From positions 1 to 64,000 of the forward strand of contig JAYMGJ010000321.1 of NCBI GenBank assembly GCA_037178675.1: a DNA stretch of 64,000 nt. Reading direction: 5' to 3'. The DNA comes from Scleroderma bovista. Its lineage: Eukaryota; Basidiomycota; Agaricomycetes; Boletales; Sclerodermataceae. The notes below the pieces were generated by a model, which saw nothing but the letters and a program-made list of their open reading frames with translations, did no database searches and was not told where the DNA came from. Position 1 is the first letter of the stretch, and every line of letters starts with the position of its first letter. Both the position numbers and the translations under genes were made by a program. This document shows positions 35,357-46,316 of this stretch, in pieces.

Positions 35357-36722
35357 ATGGACAGACAGCAGATCGCACTCGACGTCTACAACCTCGCCGA
35401 CTCACTCGACAGCCTTGCGCAACTCGTAAAAAAGTCACTTGGCGTCATCGAGCAGTGTCTGGAAACATATGGGTGAGATCTACTGTGGGACATATCATGC
35501 GGTTGACCAACACCGCGCAGCGCAGACCGGATATCACTCAGCTTCAACGGAGGAAAGGACTGTGAGTGCGACTCGCACACCCGCGAGCCAGTTCTGACCT
35601 TCCCGCAGGCACCGTCCTCCTCCATCTCTACACCGCCGTACTCGCCCGCCATTATCCACAGATCCGGTCTATCACAGCCGTATACATCCCCGTTCCGTCC
35701 CCCTTTCCCGATCTCGAGCTCTTCCTCGCACAAGCAACCAAATTATATGACCTCGACCTCTTCACCTGCGTCCCTTCCTCCGACGTCTCCCTCCCCGTCG
35801 AGAGCGTCACCCCCGGAATAGCCACTCCCATCACACCGGCTTCCGACGGAGGTCTCCCCACCTACAACCTCTTCTCTCGTCCCGTCGGAAAAGCTCGGGG
35901 AGGGGAGGGAATGCGACGCGCACTGGAGTTCTACAAATCGCGTTTTCCACAAATCGACGCTATTCTGATCGGGACGCGACGGACAGATCCCCATGGAGGT
36001 GAGTCACGAACATCCAAAGGGCCGCGTACCGCCGGGCAATTGTTTATTTATCTTGTCACATTCTTTTTCTTTTGCAGCCGCGCTTTCATACCGGAATATG
36101 TGCGATGCCGGATGGCCGGCGTTCGAGCGCATCAATCCCATCATCGACTGGTCCTATTCTGACGTGTGGAAATTCCTTAAGAAGCTGCAAGTACCTTACT
36201 GCGCATTGTATGATCAAGGGTATGTAATGGTTCCCCTCGATCCACAGAGGACATCTGTCTGATGGGCAGGGTAGATACACGTCTCTGGGGTCGACGTTCA
36301 ACACATTCCCAAACCCTGCATTACGCGTCCCCTGCCCGCCCGACTCAGTGCACTCCTTCCCCACCTCCCTTATCGTCCTCGCCGACAATCCCAGCGCAAC
36401 ATGCATAGCCGAGAAACCGCCTGCCCCACCCCGAATATCGCACGCCTTCGGCCCGCTCACTGTCATTGCAAATAACCCAGAGCGCACCTGTACCGCTGAG
36501 AATAGCTCAGATGACGGCCCGCACTGCCTCCGCGTGGTCGCCGACGGTCCGAGCACGACCTGCCGCGCCGAGTGTGCACCCGCACTACCGTCCACGGGGG
36601 GCGAAAGTTGGCGGACTGGGACATTCCGATATAGACCGGCATATGAGTTGGCGGATGGGAGTCTTGAGCGCGCCGGGAGACTGTCGGGCGCTTCGGTGTT
36701 GGCGGACTCTGCGGTACCCTAG
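35357..36722 (+). CDS. FAD1: FAD synthase (FMN adenylyltransferase, PAPS-reductase-like fold)
   Basis: Model: 35357-35472, 35521-35561, 35609-35998, 36078-36219, 36275-36722; 378 aa. The PP-loop SFNGGKD, split by an intron inside the following Cys codon, binds the nucleotide. [12 protein letters not shown] and [14 protein letters not shown] are the typical motifs of eukaryotic FAD synthase, followed by [14 protein letters not shown]. The enzyme makes FAD from FMN and ATP. After the core, about 130 residues are Ser/Pro/Ala-rich ([23 protein letters not shown]) and look poorly structured, longer than in the yeast protein. The C-terminal stretch [16 protein letters not shown] may be the conserved family tail. 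Confidence 0.92.
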
Positions 36723-37644
36723 TTTTTGCGTGCGTCTATTGTATGTATGTACATATATTCGGGTTCGGACGAAGTCGTGTGGTATGGTTTGTATCCCTTG
36801 TGTACCTGGACTGCATAAATAATACTCGATTAGATCAGTGCATGTAGCAAGTGTTGTCCCGTTTAACCGCCAGTCTCCTGCAGTACCTAGACCAAGTAGA
36901 GGAGTCAGTATTTGCTAGAAGGATCGGCCGTCACACGAACAGCGGTTTCCTGATCCTGGCTCGCGCTCGACGCTTGCAGAAAGATCTAGGCGAAGTCGGA
37001 CGTACTGTTGTGGTGGACATAACTTTCCAAGTGTATATTTGGCAGGGCACAACTTCCTACATGTTCATCGATGTCCTGGAATCCTTCCTATACGTTTTGA
37101 TGCTCTCCTTCTCACGTGCAGGACCACTTTCCAAGGCCGAGAGCAACTTTGGATCGACGAGGGTTCGCCCGTCCGTTTAGATCAAGTCAGTTTCCTCATA
37201 TCAGAGCCCCGCAACCTCATAATGGCTCTTTCGAAAAGCGCCAAGTTGTTCCAGTGAGTATGACCGTGAGATCGATGCATGTTGGACAGACGGCTCGCAA
37301 TGTGATAATTGGGCACCAAGAGACTTACATGCTGGGATGTTCAGTTTGCTTGACGACAAATGGTCCAAAAGTGACTTACTGATATATGTTCATCCGCATT
37401 CTTGAGAAATGTACAAGGGCGATGGAACCAGGTGGTTGAATTGCTCATTTGATTGATCCAGATAGTCCATAGAGAACCAGGTTAGCCCATCTAGGTGCTC
37501 ATGAGTCATGACACGTTGGAGCATTTAGCATATCATCGTTACCTATGTCAGAGTTTGAAACGTTGAGCGAATACCGACATATCCAAAAGAGGCAATTCTC
37601 ATCTCTCTATCGTCTCAAGTCCGCCGTTGTTGCAAGCTGCTGAG
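36723..37644. other. Intergenic region, nothing recognised
   Basis: About 920 bases with no family-level coding signal or clear repeat; the last part is the likely promoter of the mu-subunit gene. Confidence 0.45.
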
Positions 37645-39442
37645 ATGGCCTCCCTCATCGCGATCCTCGACTTGAAAGGCAAGCCACTGATCCAGCGTTC
37701 ATACAGAGACGATGTACCGCCGTCCTATGTCGAGCGTTTCCTTCCTTTGGTGCTTGACATCGAAGAGGAGGGCCAGCAAGTCACGCCATGTTTCTCAAGT
37801 CAGGGGATCAACTACATGCATATCAGACATTCTAACCTATATCGTGAGCATGACATCCTGCGACAGACCGTACGCTACTCGACTGATTGTCTTCGCGCAC
37901 TGAAACCAATCGCCATGTCAAGTCCTCGCGCTCTCGAAACAAAATAGCAATGCAGCCGAGATCATCACCTTTCTACACCGACTCACCCAGGTACTCGTCG
38001 AATACTTCAAGGAACTCGAGGAAGAATCAATACGAGATAACTTTGTTATCATATATGAACTCATGGACGAGATGATGGACTTTGGGTATCCCCAGACTAC
38101 GGAGAGCAAGATCTTACAGGAGTGAGTCTCAAACGAACAACCCCTTCTTGTCCTGGTTCTCTTTTGTCACACTGCTGCGTGCATCAGTGGCACGGATTAT
38201 ATGAACTTACCGGAATATTAGATATATCACACAAGAGTCGCATAAACTCGAAGTACAAGCGCGCCCTCCTATGGCAGTTACGAATGCTGTATCTTGGAGA
38301 ACAGAAGGTATTCGGTATAGGAAAAACGAAGTCTTCCTTGATGTTATCGAGAGCGTGAACCTTCTCGTAAGCTGCACTTCCTCCATGTGGTATGGGTCGT
38401 TGATATCTGTACCTGTACACAGGTAAACTCCAACGGAAATGTTGTCCGTTCAGAGATACTGGGCGCAGTAAAGATGAAATGCTACTTATCGGGCATGCCA
38501 GAACTACGGTTGGGTCTCAACGACAAGGTCATGTTCGAGACCACGGGTCGCAGTACGTTTTGATATGTGCCCCCGATACTTGACACCTCACTACCCGTGC
38601 GTGCGTACCTTAGCTGCGCGCGGCAAGTCCATCGAGATGGAGGACGTCAAGTTCCATCAATGCGTCCGCCTCAGTCGCTTCGAAAACGACCGTACAATCT
38701 CTTTCATTCCGCCGGATGGTGAATTTGAGCTGATGTCCTACCGACTTTCGACACCCGTGAAGCCTCTGATATGGGTCGAAGCGGCTGTTGAAAGCCATCG
38801 TGGTTCCCGTGTCGAGTACGTCGTCAAGTGCAAAGCACAATTTAAGCGACGCAGTACTGCAAACAACGTTGAGATATGGGTGCCTGTCCCAGACGATGCG
38901 GATAGCCCAAAGTTCAGAGTAAGGCAGGCAGCAGGTCAGTCATTGGAGGCTAACTCTGTGGTCCTGTAGGCATCAACAGGTAGCGTACAGTATGCGCCGG
39001 ACAAGTCCGCGTTTGTGTGGAAGATTAAACAACTCGGGGGCGGACGCGAATATCTCATGCGAGCTCATTTTGGGCTGCCCAGCGTCAAAAGTGGTGCGTA
39101 TGACAAGGTCCCTGGCCCATATCGCAACTTATATCTATCTAGACCTGGATGTACCTACGCGACCCCCACTTACAGTGAAGTTTGAGATCCCATACTTCAC
39201 TGTATCTGGCATCCAAGTACGCTACCTAAAAATTGTGGAGAAATCCGGGTATCAAGCATTGCCCTGGGTGCGCTACATTACACAGAACGGCGACGACTAT
39301 AGGTGGGTATCATTATTATTGCGGTTTCACCGTCCCCTGCGTTATGTTTGGTTATTTTCCCTGGCCATCGATGCTAAATTGCAATTCCAGTCTCCGTACA
39401 GCAGTTGAAAAAGGTAATGCGCCACCCGTCATGCCGACGTGA
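37645..39442 (+). CDS. APM1: AP-1 clathrin adaptor complex, medium (mu) subunit
   Basis: Model: 37645-37843, 37923-38121, 38222-38366, 38423-38552, 38614-38918, 38970-39093, 39143-39302, 39391-39442; 437 aa. The N-terminal longin part starts MASLIAILDLKGKPLI and includes LVEYFKELEEESIRDNFVIIYELMD. The mu-homology domain has EGIRYRKNEVFLDVIE, LSGMPELRLGLNDK, EYLMRAHFGLPSV and the final VRYITQNGDDY. AP-1 sorts cargo between the trans-Golgi and endosomes; this subunit binds tyrosine-based signals. The AP-1 rather than AP-2 assignment rests on the MASLIAILD start and the tail. It is convergent with the Cdc20/Cdh1 gene (about 290 bp, including a run of 12 C at 39584-39595). Confidence 0.94.
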
Positions 39443-39735
39443 GATGTAGCCTTTGATGGCTTTCGAGGCGGGATGGATGGTCATGTACGGGCATAATGTC
39501 CAGCAGATCCAAAAGGGATGTATTGTGATGCAGATTGATCTGCTAATACCTAAAGAATCCTACTCCCTGGTGTCATATTATTCCCCCCCCCCCCCGTAGT
39601 ATATACAGTTCTACGGTTAACGGCGTTTGTGAACAGATCCCTGGTGAAACTAAGTATATGATCAATCTTGTAACTACTCGGGCGCCATAAACTTCGTCTA
39701 GACATACGTATGATATCTCCGGCTCATGCTTGTTT

Positions 39736-41545
39736 TCACCGAATGGACAAAATACCTCTGCCTGTAGACATTTCTTCCTTTGCCTTTGTTTTTTTCTTCG
39801 CTTCTTTTGCTTCCCAGATGCGCCAAAACTTGAGGTTCTCATCTCCTGCGCCAGTAACAAGCACCTCTCCATTTGGCGACAAAGCGGAGAAGAGAACACG
39901 AGCATCATGCGCGTCCCTAACCTCAAAGATCTTTGCATTTGGTGCAACCCCTGCAGTAGCATTCCCGCTTCCCGCTCGCGATCCAGATGAACCAGACGGT
40001 GGAGGATATGCCCAGCCTGCAACCCCGTTCCCCGGGAACCCATGAGTGCTCACGAGTTCCTTCCGGTCACGAGCCCAGTGCACGCCCGTCACTTGAGCAC
40101 CTGTCTGGTATGTGTGCAACCGTGCACCAGTCGTTATATTCCAAACATGGATGCAAGTATCAGACGTCCCACCACCTGAGGCAAGGAGTGGTGCCCAAGG
40201 TGCGAAGGCAAGAGCCTATCAAGATGGGTGGGTAACAAATACAGCGGCGGAGATATGTGCGCACCTTGACTGCTGCAGTATGGTTTCGTTTTGTCCACTT
40301 TGGCGCCCCTCTTGAAGTGCTGCTAACGTCTCCACCACGTCCATCCCAGAGATTCACAACATTATCGTTTCCGCCACTTGCTAATATTTCTCCACCAGAA
40401 CTCCATCGAAGACCACACACCTCACCTGCGTGACCCTCTAGGGTTGCGACGAGATGTCGAGGAACACGCACATCGTGGTGGTGAATCGTACCCGATGAGT
40501 GACCTGATGTAAGGACATGAGCGCACCAGGAGAGTGATGCGCACTGTCCATTTGTATCCACAGCGGGCTGCATGGTACGGAGGCGCTGACTCGTACCGGA
40601 ATCCCAAAGTTCAATGGCCCCCGTTCCCAGACCGACACCGAGGTAGGCGCCATCATTGGAAAAGTCCACGGAGGCGACATATGTACCTTGGGGGGCATCG
40701 CCAAGATGTGCGACGACACCCGTATCGGCACTCCATAGATATGTGCTTTCTCCGAGGGCGACACCGACAGTGTTGAGCGCACTCCATGTGACCAAGTTGA
40801 GGTAGAAGTCATCAACCATGCCAGGAGCATCTAGTACGCGTTCAGGTGTGGTGGGGATCTTGCGACTCTTATCCTTGAACGTTCCATTTGAGCTAGGGAG
40901 GTCCGCCCGGGCGTACAGAGGACGCGCAAGGGTCCGCTGGGTTGTAAGGAAGGTCCCACTGCTGGCGACTGGAGGAGGTTCGTGATAGGCAAGGACACGA
41001 CGATTGAGTGGCACACCCGTCGCATTTGCAAGACGGGCTGTGTGGCCTGGAGAAGATGATGCGGTGGAAGCGAGAGTTGCGGTAGCAGTGGACGATAAGG
41101 ATGCAGTAACAACATCATCCTCACGGGTAGTGATAAAACGGTCCCCATGAGAAGAAGAGTGCGAGATAGTGCGCTCACGAGTAGATGGTGTAGACCTAGA
41201 ACGTTTGAGTTCTGGACGTGCGTTCTGGGTTACTTTGGTGGGATGGTAATCGTGGGAGACGACATCGAGGCGAGACTCAACTCCACCTTTGCGGATAACA
41301 CCGCCATGAATGAGACCGCTCGAAGATGATACGGCTGTGCCAGATGTGGTGCGCTTGACGGGTGAGGATGGTCGTGAACGTGCGAGGAATGGATTAGAAA
41401 GGTCAGCGGGATGAGATAGGCCAGAGTGCTGTTTTCTGGGCGAAAGCGAGATAGCATTGAAGGAGGAGATGAGAGACGGTGTGAGGGGTGTCTTCGCATC
41501 GCTGCGTGAACGGAATCGGGAGGGTGTTTTGGGATTGCTCGCCAT
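39736..41545 (-). CDS. Cdc20/Cdh1 (fizzy-related) WD40 activator of the anaphase-promoting complex
   Basis: Minus-strand model: 41545-40265, 40215-39736; 586 aa. The first 230 residues are Ser/Thr/Arg-rich. Then come KIPTTPERVLDAPG, DDFYLNLVTWS and seven WD-type repeats (LASGGNDNVVNLWD, TCIHVWN, LKFWRIW). The protein ends in SIR, the Ile-Arg tail that docks on the APC/C. The C-box reads DRFITT at residues 135-140; the usual form is DR[F/Y]IP, so Pro is replaced by Thr. The KIP..VLDAP stretch favours a Cdh1/fizzy-related member over Cdc20, but I would not separate them without a tree. An upstream in-frame ATG at 41602 is possible; the MASNPKTP start is preferred. Confidence 0.9.
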
Positions 41546-41824
41546 CTTGGACAGCAACAAAGATGCAGTAGGAAGTAAAACTAGGCAGCGCGTGTTTGTC
41601 ACGTGTAAAAATTCAACACCTCACGTGGATCTACACGTGATCACTTCACGGCCTATGCACGACTTTGATGGGTTGTGGTCATTGGCATTCTCTACGTCGC
41701 TGGTGGGGGCCGTTGTTGTTGTCAACGCTGGTGGTGTTGTGGCCGCCGAGGTAGTGGAAGTGAGGTGTGAAGGTAAACACGGAGGAACTTCGGAAGGGAG
41801 CACAGACAGCACTACTTGACCCGT

Positions 41825-42090
41825 ACGTTTTTTCAAACTAAACCCACTATGTATCAAGCAAGTAGTAAACTCGCGACACGGCGAAGGAGCGGAGATCGCT
41901 TTGTTGGCTTTCCAAATGTCCAAGCCGCTGGGTGAAACACTTCGAACGGAGAGAACACCAACGTCATGGAAGCGGTCCGACTTTCGGGTAGCGAGCTGCG
42001 CAACTTGATATCCCGAGATGCTCCTTGATCTGCGCGCTCTTTCCTTTACCGATTTTGTACCCTCAGATCTGTTCAACGATTATCTCTCAG
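41825..42090 (+). repeat. Three-copy dispersed repeat, copy A
   Basis: Shares ordered blocks with copies B and C: TATCAAGCAAGTAGTA, CGGCGAAGGAG-GGAGATCG, TTTGTTGGCTTTCCAA, CGCTGGGTGAAAC, ACCAACGTCATGGAAG. With copy C it also shares GGTAGCGAGCTGCGCA, CGCTCTTTCCTTT and CCGATT.TGTACCC. It sits just downstream of the MAK32-like gene stop. Confidence 0.85.
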
Positions 42091-42110
42091 GTTCATTGGC
42101 CAGCAACTCC

Positions 42111-43605
42111 CTAGTCATTATCATTGGCTGAAGTGTGGGAGAAACGTAGCGCAGAGTCGAGGAAAGAGGTGGGAATCGGGACCAACCCGAGGACCTGACG
42201 ATGTTTATAATGTATTTCCCTGACGTGACGCCGGCGTAGTGCATCCACCCGTTTCTGGGGTAGATCATTATTCCACTCTTCGATTCCCTTCTCGGGCACC
42301 ATCCTTAATGTCGGTAAGCCTCTCTGCTCAATTATGAAAGAAGCAGAAACGGCAGCATAAAGGGTGGCTGCGATCCACAAGTAGCAGAATGGATGCACCC
42401 CTGAAGGAAGCCACTCACCTTCATACAAGTCACCGTCGGTGAGCAGCAGACCAGCTGCGAATCCGCCTAGAAAGCCATTTCCTGCGCCTGATTTCCGACA
42501 GATTCAGGATATATCCGAAGCACATTTCTTGAACTGACCAGTAACGTCAACAACCTTGACACTGTCCTCCGCCGTCCAGAAGGCATCAACCCACTGGCCG
42601 CCGTCGGTCTTGGTTGCAACATAAGCCCCGAGGGCGCCACTTCGTATAACGACACATTTCGGTCCAGTGTTGTCTTCTCCTAACTCTAGGAAGCGAGCTG
42701 CCGCTACTTCTACTGATTCCCGTGTGATCGGCGATGAAATAGAAAGCAATGAAAGGGCCTCTTCTGCATTTGGGCTAAGGGTGACGAATCCTCAGATCCA
42801 TTTCATTCCTTGGAGATACAGCCATGGCTTACCTTAAGACCGTGATCGAAGGTAGCGTCTTTATTAAGGAGGGCAGTTCTTCCGGGACACATCTATACTG
42901 TTGGACGTTTCATGCTCTGCCCGCAAATGGCGTGGTTTCACTGGAAGCGACTGACAGGTATGGGTTCATATATCGTAATGGGCTTCCATCCATCCACCTG
43001 CTTTGTCTCGGAAATTATTTGAAGCGCACGCGTCGGCGAGCAAATGAAGTGCACAACTGCTGGCCACGCAAAACGAGTCCCATGCAGGTCCCGCGGTGTA
43101 ATTCTGATTCGAGATGTAAGGTATTGGAACCTGCGGAGGTACGCACGGCGATTAGGCTCATTATGAAGAGCATCAAGGGAAGCGTTTAAACCCTCGGTAG
43201 TCACCCCGATAACTATTCAGTGCACGGGTTGTCCCTTGGTCGTCATGATCACGAAAATGCCACATGTCCCCTCCGTACGATAGGAGTTTATCTTGGATAC
43301 CCTGGGGAAAGTCGTTGCCCCGATCGACAATCATACCAACTTTGTGAGGGGGTAGCCTGTATACGTTGGCTTTTGTTCCAGCGATGGAATAGAGGGCTCA
43401 CAGACCATATACGGGCCCCGATGGCAGCGTAGGTCCCACCACCCCCTATCTGGAGAGGAGGTGAAGTAGAAACATGAGAAAGTTATGATCAGCTGCTTCC
43501 CTGAGCTGGAATGGTTTTTCCGGTCGAAAGTCCGTTCTCGTCAGTAAATGAGAATTCGTCGATGATGAACATCCCAAGGGTCACAAAATGGGGGACATTC
43601 GCCAT
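42111..43605 (-). CDS. MAK32: MAK32-like PfkB carbohydrate kinase, first splice donor mutated
   Basis: Minus-strand model: 43605-43501, 43449-43406, 43356-43192, 43130-42956, 42897-42833, 42774-42539, 42487-42419, 42367-42111; 371 aa. PfkB features are IGGGGTYAAIGARIW, VLSPNAEE, CVVIRSGALG and the ATP-binding VDVTGAGNGFLGG; Asn where ordinary ribokinases have catalytic Asp is also my recollection of the MAK32 group. In yeast MAK32 is needed for stability of the L-A killer particle; its reaction is unclear. Seven junctions behave normally except the first: after codon 35 (CAG) the intron begins GG, not GT, and reading through reaches TGA after three codons. No alternative donor was found, so this copy may be inactive, or one base may be wrong. 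Confidence 0.85.
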
Positions 43606-44419
43606 GGAGAGTCACTGGCTAGTAAAGTTATGGGCTGTCGTGGACGTGAGAAAGTGTGAACGAGCATAAACCCTCACAATTATACTGACTCCGACGAGAA
43701 CAGTCACTTTGGTTCCCATGTGTTCAGCTCCTAACTTGAAACCCGCAAGTTTTTTCAAGCCAAATCCATTATATCAAGCAAGTAGTATTTGAAACCCGCA
43801 ACCCGGCGAAGGAGTGGAGATCGCTTTGTTGGCTTTCCAAAATTCCAAGTCGCTGGGTGAAACATATCGAACGGACAGGTTCAACACCAACGTCATGGAA
43901 GATATACGTTGGTAAACGTTTATCGATTATCCCCCAGCACAAAAGGGTGTGTAGCCGGTAGGTGTCGACGTAGACTCCCACTGCACACAAACAATATTTA
44001 AAGATCCACTCTGACAAGATGTCAGCCGCCAGCCAACAGGGTTCAATGTACGGAGGCAGAACACGACTCCTGTCCACTTTCCTTGGAACGACGCTCTACC
44101 TCTATGGGTTGATTTGTGGAACTAACTAGATACTTACAACAAGAATAGAACATATCACAAAGTGTTTCCAGGTAAGTACAATTATCATTCAGATGAGCAG
44201 CTGGACTGTGGCCAGTATAAATTGGCTGCATGCTCCTCCAACGCCCTTCCAGGTCCATGCCTTTCCTTCTGAAGACCGATTAATTAATCTCATCGGAACC
44301 ATGATCGCTCCCTGCTTGCACTCGGTGCGCTGGCCAAAGTCACGGTAGTAGGCGCAGATACCACCTCCTTCACTGCACCTGGACCCAAGTCAGTACTCTT
44401 CTCCATCTAGTTCTAATTG
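43606..44419. other. Intergenic region with repeat copy B
   Basis: Upstream of the MAK32-like start. It holds copy B of the three-copy repeat. After that no family-level gene was found; a short coding-like stretch near 44298-44390 (ALGALAKVTVVGADTTS in one frame) has no recognised family and no intact ORF. Confidence 0.5.
43717..43930 (+). repeat. Three-copy dispersed repeat, copy B
   Basis: The 5' part (TGTTCAGCTCCTAACTTGAAAC) matches copy C; the core matches copies A and C, including GGAGATCGCTTTGTTGGC and CGCTGGGTGAAAC. It diverges after the CATGGAAGATATACG block. The core blocks are listed under copy A. Confidence 0.85.
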
Positions 44420-44906
44420 CTAGATACAGACGTTGTTAATAGTACCTGTGTCACACTCGTGGCGCATCACTGAATAACGTCTGTGATACAAACGTATCAG
44501 TCTTCTTGGTTTTCCATTGGCAATCTCTCCTAGAAGGGTATCGCTATTCCTTCTACTGGTATACTCGTTAGAAATTAAAAAGTATGTGCTTGATATACAC
44601 GCCATGCTATGTTTAGCGTACTTGGATGCGCCTTGCAATGACAATATGGACCGACCCTAAGCGATGAGAGGGCAAGTCCTCCCCCACTTTTGTCGCATGA
44701 ACACATTATACACAACTCCCTCCCATGTCTTCACTTCTGGCAAGTTGCATATTAATGGAGCTCACAGTTAGCTAGGCTACAAGCACAGAAAACTATGGCC
44801 TCCAGTCCCTTTTCATGGTGTTGCATCTAAGATTCGGCACTTAAATTGACCCTGAGATCAGATTAAGGGCAAAAATATGGTTGTGATTCGGAAAAGAGCT
44901 CACCGA
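44420..44906. repeat. 3' flank of F-box gene 1, inverted copy of the flank of F-box gene 2
   Basis: Read on the minus strand, this region follows 58819-59260 in order: GTCGGTGAG after the stop codon, CCGAATCA, CTTAGAT.CA, TATAGTTTTCTG, CCTAGCTAA, GCATGGCATGTATATCAAGC-like, CCTTCTAG..GAGA, and ATACGTTTGTATC. The F-box duplication therefore extends about 450 bp past the coding region. Confidence 0.8.
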
Positions 44907-46316
44907 CTACATTGGGGAAGTAAATGTTTCCAAGTTGCAGTATCTTTCTAGTAATGTGTAGTAGACTGAAATTAACCCATTTTCATCTGCCCGGATTAAA
45001 GGCAGCCTCACGCGTAAGCGTGATAGGCCTGATTCCTGTCGACCTCGGAGCCATTTTACGATAGGATCGTCGCCAAGCTCCCAAAGTTTCAGCCACTGAC
45101 GACCGAGACTATTAAGGGTTACAGTTTCGAGGTTTAGCCATTGGTCTATAGGAGGTCGCCTTTCCAAGACCCCGGGTCCGTGAATACCAGCCATGAAGAA
45201 AGAAGTCCTCCACGGCGATAAGTGTACTCGGCGTACCCCCGGAAATGCACGACACAGAGACTCTGCACCCTGAACGTTGATTCGATTGGAAAATACAAGA
45301 GACATATCATGGACATCTCTGAATTTCCCTTCAATGGTATCGAATTCCACGGGGCCACCGAATCGGCACTCCACATATCGAAGCTTAGGTGCTACAATTG
45401 CTTCTAGAAACGGCACCAATTTATTGACGTAGAGTCTAAGTTCCTCAAGGAGAGGAGAGTGGAGATCATTTCGTTTGAATGACCATCCTGTACTATCACC
45501 ATCGAGTACGAGCGATGTCAGTGACTGTGCAGGAGTAAGCATTGAAATCACAGGAGGGGGATTATCTGCTTCTGCTTGCGCAAATGTCAGATGCAGCGTC
45601 TTGAGTGTGGGGGGTGCCACGAAGTTGTCCAATTGGAAGGGTGATCCGAGGGTCAGATGTCGGAGAGCAGGAACACGTATTGGTGAAAGGAAATCTAGGT
45701 AAGGCAGACTGTTGAATTCGCCCCAGATGTCCATTGTGAATTTTCTGAGAAAGGGAACGCTGAGGTGGCTGATCTTCGTAAGAATGGATTCCACGAACTC
45801 CGAGTCCATGCTGTTAGAGATAATAAGGGAGCGCCAGCGGTTCGCATGTGGAACAATAGCGTCCAGTAATGCATGGAACTCGACATATACATATTCTCGG
45901 TCTTCATCTTGGTCTTCATCCCAATCTTCAATCCAGATGTCCAGCATAGCCTTACAGCTCCTCTTCAATTGCTTCTTCAATAACTTCTTGTCCTGGTCCG
46001 GTGTCACCTTGATGGAAGTCCAGAAGCTGGGATTGTTCCAGACTACATCCCTCCAGCGGCGCGATACACCGACAATCTGATGCAGTGGCTTTTCAGGAAA
46101 TTTTGGGTCTGGGATGCAAAGGGTGAAAACCTGCGAAAGTAGCTCTGTAGGGAGACGATCGACAGCAGGTGGTCTTGCCTTGACCAGGTCGTCGATTTTG
46201 AGCTTCTGTACTTTAATCTCCTTGTGGATATCAGAGAGCATCTCGACAAGATACCTTTGCTGTCTTTCCAGCTGGTCTAGCTTAGCCCATGCTCTGTGCA
46301 GCTCATCGACAGTCAT
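44907..46316 (-). CDS. F-box protein, paralog 1
   Basis: Single exon, 469 aa. A coiled-coil-like start (ELHRAWAKLDQLERQQR, SDIHKEIKVQKLKIDDL) leads to an F-box-like motif (DRLPTELLSQVFTLCIPDP, then VSRRWRDVVWNNPSFWTSI). The rest is leucine-rich with irregular LRR-like segments (ALRHLTLGSPFQLDN, LKTLHLTFAQ, PLLEELRLYV). Such proteins are expected to bridge SCF ubiquitin ligase to a target; the target is unknown. Start choice: ATG at 46316 matches the start of paralog 2; the frame stays open upstream through another in-frame ATG (MTIFGNT). An acidic DWDEDQDEDRE stretch distinguishes it from paralog 2. Confidence 0.88.
   Translation of the reverse strand: MTVDELHRAWAKLDQLERQQRYLVEMLSDIHKEIKVQKLKIDDLVKARPPAVDRLPTELLSQVFTLCIPDPKFPEKPLHQIVGVSRRWRDVVWNNPSFWTSIKVTPDQDKKLLKKQLKRSCKAMLDIWIEDWDEDQDEDREYVYVEFHALLDAIVPHANRWRSLIISNSMDSEFVESILTKISHLSVPFLRKFTMDIWGEFNSLPYLDFLSPIRVPALRHLTLGSPFQLDNFVAPPTLKTLHLTFAQAEADNPPPVISMLTPAQSLTSLVLDGDSTGWSFKRNDLHSPLLEELRLYVNKLVPFLEAIVAPKLRYVECRFGGPVEFDTIEGKFRDVHDMSLVFSNRINVQGAESLCRAFPGVRRVHLSPWRTSFFMAGIHGPGVLERRPPIDQWLNLETVTLNSLGRQWLKLWELGDDPIVKWLRGRQESGLSRLRVRLPLIRADENGLISVYYTLLERYCNLETFTSPM

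Noticed and set aside
39584..39595. Run of 12 C between two convergent genes
   Set aside because: Plain homopolymer, common assembly-prone sequence; no function suggested.
41621..42076. 151-aa minus-strand ORF
   Set aside because: It overlaps the dispersed repeat copy A and does not persist in copies B and C.
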